Shown in pieces: positions 6,893-9,990 of a stretch of DNA of 9,990 nt. The notes beneath the pieces were generated by a model. The model did not search any database, was not told the DNA's origin, and saw only the letters and a program-made list of their open reading frames with translations. The translations under genes and the position numbers were made by a program. The DNA lies in contig DAOVJF010000056.1 in assembly GCA_030673355.1 (NCBI GenBank), positions 1-9,990 on the forward strand, written 5' to 3'. Each line of letters begins with the position of its first letter. The first letter of the stretch is position 1. This stretch comes from Planctomycetota bacterium. Its GTDB lineage: Bacteria; JAJVIF01; JAPKYR01.

Positions 6893-6904
6893 CCACACTG
6901 GACT

Positions 6905-7045
6905 TCATTCGCCCACCCCGGTCGACGCCACAATACTATATAAGTAAAAGCAAGTCAAGCAGGTTGATTGCGTAACAACCCACCGTTTTTTCTCATTCAA
7001 ACGGTTCGAAAATCGGTTTTCCTGAAATCCTGAGCCCATCTCCAT
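6905..7045 (-). CDS. Possible 46-aa small protein after the pilin genes
   Basis: An ATG at 7045 with GGAG 7 nt upstream opens 46 codons ending in TGA at 6905. The start is 26 nt after the last pilin stop, like the other gaps in this cluster, and the stop is 12 nt before the terminator stem. The product begins MEMGSGFQENRF, is basic in the middle (NEKKRW) and has a hydrophobic stretch with two cysteines (TCLTCFYLYSIVA). I recognise no family. It fits neatly as the last gene of the pilin unit, but an ORF of this size can occur by chance. Confidence 0.25.
   Translation of the reverse strand: MEMGSGFQENRFSNRLNEKKRWVVTQSTCLTCFYLYSIVASTGVGE
6930..6958 (-). promoter_or_regulatory. Candidate sigma-70-type promoter upstream of pilM
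   Basis: On the minus strand TTGACT (6953-6958) and TATTGT (6930-6935) are spaced by 17 nt. They match the -35 and -10 consensus at 5 and 4 of 6 positions. Predicted transcripts would start near 6922 and meet the terminator hairpin about 30 nt later. The match is by eye in an AT-rich stretch and overlaps a possible small ORF, so it may be chance. Confidence 0.35.
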
Positions 7046-7071
7046 TACATGGCTCCAGCAGCGGGATTGTC

Positions 7072-7671
7072 CTATTCTACCGCCCCGCCGCGATGTTGTA
7101 TGTAAAGCCTGTAAATCCTGAAATTTTCAGTCACTTTTCCCTTTCTTGGCCGTACAGCCACCCAACCGTCCACAAAATCAGTCGGATTTGGGTTAATCCC
7201 GATGGCCAGGGCATCTCTCTGAAAATTCAGCGGATGAAGCACGATAAAAAATGAATTTTCAGCATCCGTCGTGACATCTTCCGCGTTGTACATCGGTATC
7301 TCAAGTGCATAATCTTCTGTTATTCCGATTATATATCCTGACGCCACATTGTAATGGTAATCCCCGTATGATTCAGGAATATAATCTTCCTCGGTCATGT
7401 AATCCCAAAGAGATTTCGATGTTTCGAACCTTTCTCCGGGTCCCCACTGGGGATACATGTTATGTCTGTGATAATACATCTCGTAGCCTGTCGCTATCAT
7501 ATTTAACGCTGCTATTGCGTTGGTCTCTATTACCTGGCTGCGCATACGGGATAGTAGTGCAAATGATATACCGGCAAGAATCGAGATTATCGCTGATACA
7601 GTTAGTAACTCGACCAGTGTGTAACCTGATATCCTTCGCCTTTGCAGACTTTTTCCGTATTTCTTTATCAA
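7072..7671 (-). CDS. Type IV pilin-like protein 5 (Y-type, 199 aa)
   Basis: This is a prepilin. A 16-residue basic leader ends in SG, the peptidase cuts before Tyr17 (G^YTLVE), Glu is at mature position 5, and a hydrophobic helix runs to about residue 40. The globular part has YEMYYHRHNMYPQW, then SLWDYMTEEDYIPESYGDY and GYIIGI. The same layout occurs in the next pilin upstream (AIWDMFHREGLLPSQYSGY; GYQFSIF), so the two are paralogues. It would be a pilus or pseudopilus subunit in the inner membrane before assembly. The TTG at 7671 has AGAGGA 8 nt upstream, and the leader length is normal. A 29-nt gap follows the previous gene. Major or minor role cannot be told from sequence. Confidence 0.88.
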   Translation of the reverse strand: MIKKYGKSLQRRRISGYTLVELLTVSAIISILAGISFALLSRMRSQVIETNAIAALNMIATGYEMYYHRHNMYPQWGPGERFETSKSLWDYMTEEDYIPESYGDYHYNVASGYIIGITEDYALEIPMYNAEDVTTDAENSFFIVLHPLNFQRDALAIGINPNPTDFVDGWVAVRPRKGKVTENFRIYRLYIQHRGGAVE

Positions 7672-7679
7672 ATTTAATA

Positions 7680-7685
7680 TCCTCT
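7680..7685 (-). promoter_or_regulatory. Ribosome-binding site supporting the TTG start of pilin 5
   Basis: AGAGGA on the minus strand is 8 nt before the TTG at 7671. The same hexamer, at 7 nt, precedes the TTG of pilM. No ATG in this frame lies between here and the prepilin cleavage site. Confidence 0.65.
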
Positions 7686-7700
7686 GGTCTGGTTGAATTT

Positions 7701-8297
7701 TTACCTGTCTTCTTCATTAGGTACAACATAAACCGTTAGGCTCAAGAGACTCATTTCACCCATTTCCCTCGGAATTGCCGACGGGTAGCTCGTAAAAAAC
7801 TTTCTTCCCTGGACCATTGCAAGGTGACGGTTCGCGATACTCCCCTCATAAGCGACCATCGCAATTGCATAAGTATGGTTAACACGGGTATTCTGGGGAG
7901 TACCGAAATCCGATGGAAAAATCGAGAACTGGTAACCTTTCGCCAAAAGATCCATCTGGTTGTGAGGGTATCCGGAATACTGGCTGGGAAGAAGCCCTTC
8001 CCGGTGGAACATATCCCATATCGCCTCAGCGTCGTGAAATCGATTGTCGATTGTAATTTCCCTGCTCGTCTGGAAGTTGGGATATTGCAAATCGTTCTGC
8101 GAATAGTAATTCTCGTACGCCAGCGACATCATGCGCAATGCCCTTAGTGCTTCAAGTTCAAAGACCTTGTCACGGCTCCTTCTTAAAAGGGCAACAGGGA
8201 TCGTAGCCAGTATAACAATCAACGCAGTAACTATCAGCACTTCAATCAGTGAGTATCCCTTCTGCACTTTTTCCAATTTTCCTAATCGAAAATCCAT
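7701..8297 (-). CDS. Type IV pilin-like protein 4 (Y-type, 198 aa)
   Basis: This is a prepilin with a 14-residue leader (MDFRLGKLEKVQKG), cleavage before Tyr15 (G^YSLIE), Glu at mature position 5, and a hydrophobic helix (VLIVTALIVILATIPVALL). The helix continues amphipathically with a basic RRSRDK. The globular domain contains YENYYSQNDLQYPNF and the W-D-M segment shared with pilin 5. It ends in a short beta-rich tail (LLSLTVYVVPNEEDR). At 184 residues the mature form is longer than pilins 1-3. The ATG at 8297 is 20 nt after the previous stop and has no clear ribosome site; translation may depend on the upstream gene. It has no cysteines, so there is no disulfide loop of the PilA type. Confidence 0.88.
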   Translation of the reverse strand: MDFRLGKLEKVQKGYSLIEVLIVTALIVILATIPVALLRRSRDKVFELEALRALRMMSLAYENYYSQNDLQYPNFQTSREITIDNRFHDAEAIWDMFHREGLLPSQYSGYPHNQMDLLAKGYQFSIFPSDFGTPQNTRVNHTYAIAMVAYEGSIANRHLAMVQGRKFFTSYPSAIPREMGEMSLLSLTVYVVPNEEDR

Positions 8298-8317
8298 GTG
8301 TAATTTCGGTAAAGTAC

Positions 8318-8770
8318 TTACCTTGGTTCAAAACCAGCGCTGGCACTGTCGTAGATTAATGGTATCGCGTCGTCCATGATCGCATACGTTGAGAGGTTCA
8401 ACTGGCGATTATCGGTTGGCCATGCGATCACCGAGTAACGCTGCGCAGATGAATATGTCACCATGTTGAGTGAATAGGAATCTATGAAAAACCATTTCCT
8501 TTCCCAGCCCGAGAACGCACTCGGCAGGTAATCATCGAGCGAAGTCCAGTTCGAGGTGTACTGGAAGTTATCGCGATAGTGCATCTCTTCGGCATCCGTG
8601 ATACTTCTTAATGATTTAACACATGCCGCTTCGAGGGCGGTCCTCTTCGAACCCGCCAGCGATGGGATCGCTATGGCTGCCAGTATGCCTATGATACTTG
8701 CCACCACCAGTACCTCGATCAGGGTAAATCCCCTGTTGTTGTTTTCCTTCGACTTAAGGGATTTCATCAT
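8318..8770 (-). CDS. Type IV pilin-like protein 3 (F-type, 150 aa)
   Basis: This is the most standard prepilin of the five. It has a 14-residue leader ending NNRG, cleavage before Phe15 (G^FTLIEVLVVASIIGILAAIAIPSL), Glu at mature position 5 and the usual Pro in the helix. The helix continues to ITDAEEMHYRDNFQY. A small C-terminal domain has STYAIMDDAIP near the end, matching TFAVMSDGSLI in pilin 2 and TFVITDGGTVQ in pilin 1. With a mature length of 136 it is the best candidate for a major subunit, though this is only inference. The ATG at 8770 has a strong GGAGGT 8 nt upstream; a second ATG follows immediately. A 123-nt gap separates it from pilin 2, the longest within the pilin genes. Confidence 0.9.
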   Translation of the reverse strand: MMKSLKSKENNNRGFTLIEVLVVASIIGILAAIAIPSLAGSKRTALEAACVKSLRSITDAEEMHYRDNFQYTSNWTSLDDYLPSAFSGWERKWFFIDSYSLNMVTYSSAQRYSVIAWPTDNRQLNLSTYAIMDDAIPLIYDSASAGFEPR

Positions 8771-8778
8771 TACGTTTA

Positions 8779-8832
8779 ACCTCCGCTTCCCGACAACTCG
8801 TGCCGGGTTACAGGTTTTATATATTTTAAAGC
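8779..8832 (-). promoter_or_regulatory. Leader of pilin 3: ribosome site, small hairpin and AT-rich block
   Basis: GGAGGT lies at 8779-8784. Just upstream, CCCGACA (8789-8795) and TGCCGGG (8801-8807) pair at six of seven positions around a 5-nt loop. Further upstream, 8815-8832 is an AT-rich block holding TAAAAT and TATAAA-like hexamers that could be a -10 element. I see no good -35 match. A separate promoter for pilin 3 is possible but not shown. Confidence 0.3.
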
Positions 8833-8893
8833 TCTCGTGTTTCTATTTTTTCCCGAAACCGAATCCTTCACTGCATCCGGACACCGCTACGGT

Positions 8894-9391
8894 TTAACCG
8901 GCAATGATAAATTCTGTTAAGAAGAAATCGGGATGATCGTCTGAATTTATTAAACTTCCATCGCTCATGACCGCGAATGTCCTCATGTGCCAGATCATAT
9001 TTGCCCTGGGGTACGCGACAGCGGTAAATGCCTGACCCTCGTACGTGACAAATACACGGCATGAATACATGTTCGCGATCGGCGTGTCAAAAGGTGTGTC
9101 GAGATCGTCTGAGTTGTCGTAACCGGGATCGATAAGATCCCCTTCCTGTACCAATTGCCGCCAGGTACCGTACTGGTAGTATCGCTGGTAGTACATTATT
9201 TCGTTTTCGGCAATGTTTTTCACAGCCGCGATCGCCCGGGTTTCGAAAGCAACCCTCCGACCGCCTCGCATACTCACAACCGCCATGGTCGCGAGGATGC
9301 CGATAATTGTCGCAACCGTTAGCACCTCTACAAGTGTAAATCCCGACTCGCGATTGCGCTTAACTTTTTTCTTTTTGTAAAATTTAAACAT
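8894..9391 (-). CDS. Type IV pilin-like protein 2 (F-type, 165 aa)
   Basis: This is a prepilin with a very basic 17-residue leader (MFKFYKKKKVKRNRESG), cleavage before Phe18 (G^FTLVEVLTVATIIGILATMAVVSM) and Glu at mature position 5. The helix ends in an aromatic-rich run, IMYYQRYYQYGTW. The C-terminal domain carries TFAVMSDGSLINSDD. There is a single cysteine. I place the start at ATG 9391, with AGGA 5 nt upstream; a GTG at 9412 in the same frame is possible, directly after an in-frame TAA, but lacks a ribosome site. The gap to pilin 1 is 33 nt. It resembles pilins 1 and 3 in its DG-containing end, so the three form one paralogous group. Confidence 0.88.
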   Translation of the reverse strand: MFKFYKKKKVKRNRESGFTLVEVLTVATIIGILATMAVVSMRGGRRVAFETRAIAAVKNIAENEIMYYQRYYQYGTWRQLVQEGDLIDPGYDNSDDLDTPFDTPIANMYSCRVFVTYEGQAFTAVAYPRANMIWHMRTFAVMSDGSLINSDDHPDFFLTEFIIAG

Positions 9392-9424
9392 CGTTTCCTG
9401 TTCCTCGCCCACTTATTTACAGAT

Positions 9425-9922
9425 TTAATAAGGCGACCAGTTAGTCAGGGTGTTCGCGACCTGTACCGTGCCCCCGTCGGTAATTACAAACGTCTTCAGT
9501 CGGTGGTCGATAGGAATTGCATAGATTGTGTAACCGAGCGATGAATAATTCGTGATCGGTGGACGCGGGCCGCCCCTTCCGAAATGTATCCAGTAGAGTG
9601 AGTAATTCTTCGCGAAAACGTTGTATGCATCGTCCACCGAGTAGGCCCTGGGAAGGTAGGTGTTTGCCAGGGATGAGAAGCTGAGAGCGTACCGGCCGTT
9701 GTCGATCTGGTACATCTCCTCCGCCTGTGCAAGCGCTTTCAGAGCCTGGGCCGCCCCGGTCTCCATGGCCTTGTACCTGGCCATCGACATGCTTGAGATA
9801 GCCATGGTGGAAAGGATCGCGATCAGGGTCGCCACCAGCACCATTTCCATCAGCGTAAAACCGGCTTCAGACTTCTTTCCGGCCCTTCTCCTGGTCTGTT
9901 TTTTTATTCCTGTCAATTTCAT
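9425..9922 (-). CDS. Type IV pilin-like protein 1 (F-type, 165 aa)
   Basis: This is a prepilin with a long basic leader of 21 residues (TRRRAGKKSEAG), cleavage before Phe22 (G^FTLMEMVLVATLIAILSTMAI) and Glu at mature position 5. The helix continues to LAQAEEMYQIDNGRYALSF, a pattern common in pilins of many phyla. The C-terminal part has YTIYAIPI and TFVITDGGTVQ. I chose ATG 9922, which has CAGGT about 6 nt upstream; the frame is open further to a TTG at 9976 and to the window edge, but that would give an unusually long leader. The ATG overlaps the TGA of another frame (ATGA at 9919-9922), so a further gene may lie directly upstream in the same operon. Confidence 0.85.
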   Translation of the reverse strand: MKLTGIKKQTRRRAGKKSEAGFTLMEMVLVATLIAILSTMAISSMSMARYKAMETGAAQALKALAQAEEMYQIDNGRYALSFSSLANTYLPRAYSVDDAYNVFAKNYSLYWIHFGRGGPRPPITNYSSLGYTIYAIPIDHRLKTFVITDGGTVQVANTLTNWSPY

Positions 9923-9990
9923 TTTTTTACCTGCCCGGACCCAGTGGACCTTGTCAGTATTTTCTTGGTCTTCCAATTCCTGTAAATTTC

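Noticed and set aside
7460..7729. Minus-strand 89-aa ORF bridging pilins 4 and 5
   Set aside because: It overlaps both pilin genes in another frame and is rich in Lys/Ser/Asp without pattern. The pilin 5 frame with its leader and cleavage site explains the region.
8894..9391. Conductive (e-pilin) interpretation from the aromatic run YYQRYYQYGTW in pilin 2
   Set aside because: Known Geobacter-type e-pilins are very short, with aromatics spread along the helix. This pilin has a full globular domain, and an aromatic cluster alone is not evidence.
3027..9922. Type II secretion system instead of type IV pilus
   Set aside because: GspL-GspM would replace pilM-pilN-pilO, but here a separate PilM and an INLLP-bearing PilN are present, and the last gene has AMIN modules. 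The pilins also lack the GspH-I-J-K set.
9923..9976. N-terminal extension of pilin 1 from TTG at 9976
   Set aside because: It would give a 39-residue prepilin leader, and the AGGA site sits only 1-2 nt before the TTG. ATG 9922 has better spacing and a more usual leader.

Overview
The window is one block of type IV pilus genes, all transcribed leftward (minus strand). It looks like a diderm bacterium: there is a pilMNOP inner-membrane assembly module, followed by a large exported AMIN-domain protein at the position of the outer-membrane secretin PilQ. I cannot name the lineage. Base composition is moderate, several genes start with TTG or GTG, and protein similarity to textbook pilus genes is only at motif level. 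That would fit a poorly sampled Gram-negative phylum, but this is inference.

Layout in the direction of transcription (right to left). Positions 9922 to 7072 hold five consecutive genes for type IV pilin-like proteins, each with a basic leader, a G^F or G^Y prepilin peptidase site, Glu at mature position 5 and a hydrophobic helix. They form two families: three F-type proteins of 150-165 aa and two Y-type proteins of 198-199 aa. Positions 6807-7071 hold a possible 46-codon ORF, a sigma-70-like promoter candidate and a convincing intrinsic terminator. Positions 6806 to 3027 hold pilM, pilN, pilO and pilP, with an 8-nt pilM/pilN overlap and 25-31 nt gaps between the other genes. From about 2905 to the left edge runs an open reading frame of 968 visible codons with a signal peptide and at least six AMIN-like modules. 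The last three modules are tandem copies separated by Pro/Glu linkers. The frame runs off the window, so the expected secretin domain is not visible.

How the parts fit: the prepilins would be processed by a prepilin peptidase (not in the window) and polymerised on the PilM/N/O/P platform. PilM would dock on the cytoplasmic INLLP tail of PilN. PilN and PilO would form periplasmic heterodimers. PilP would link them to PilQ, whose AMIN modules would bind peptidoglycan. No pilB, pilC, pilT or pilD lies in this window.

The system as a whole is recognisable rather than new. The unusual parts are the multi-AMIN PilQ-like protein with signs of recent internal homogenisation, a PilM whose nucleotide-binding motifs look degenerate and which carries an acidic insertion, a PilP without a lipobox, the split pilin family, repeated use of TTG starts, and a terminator placed just ahead of pilM.
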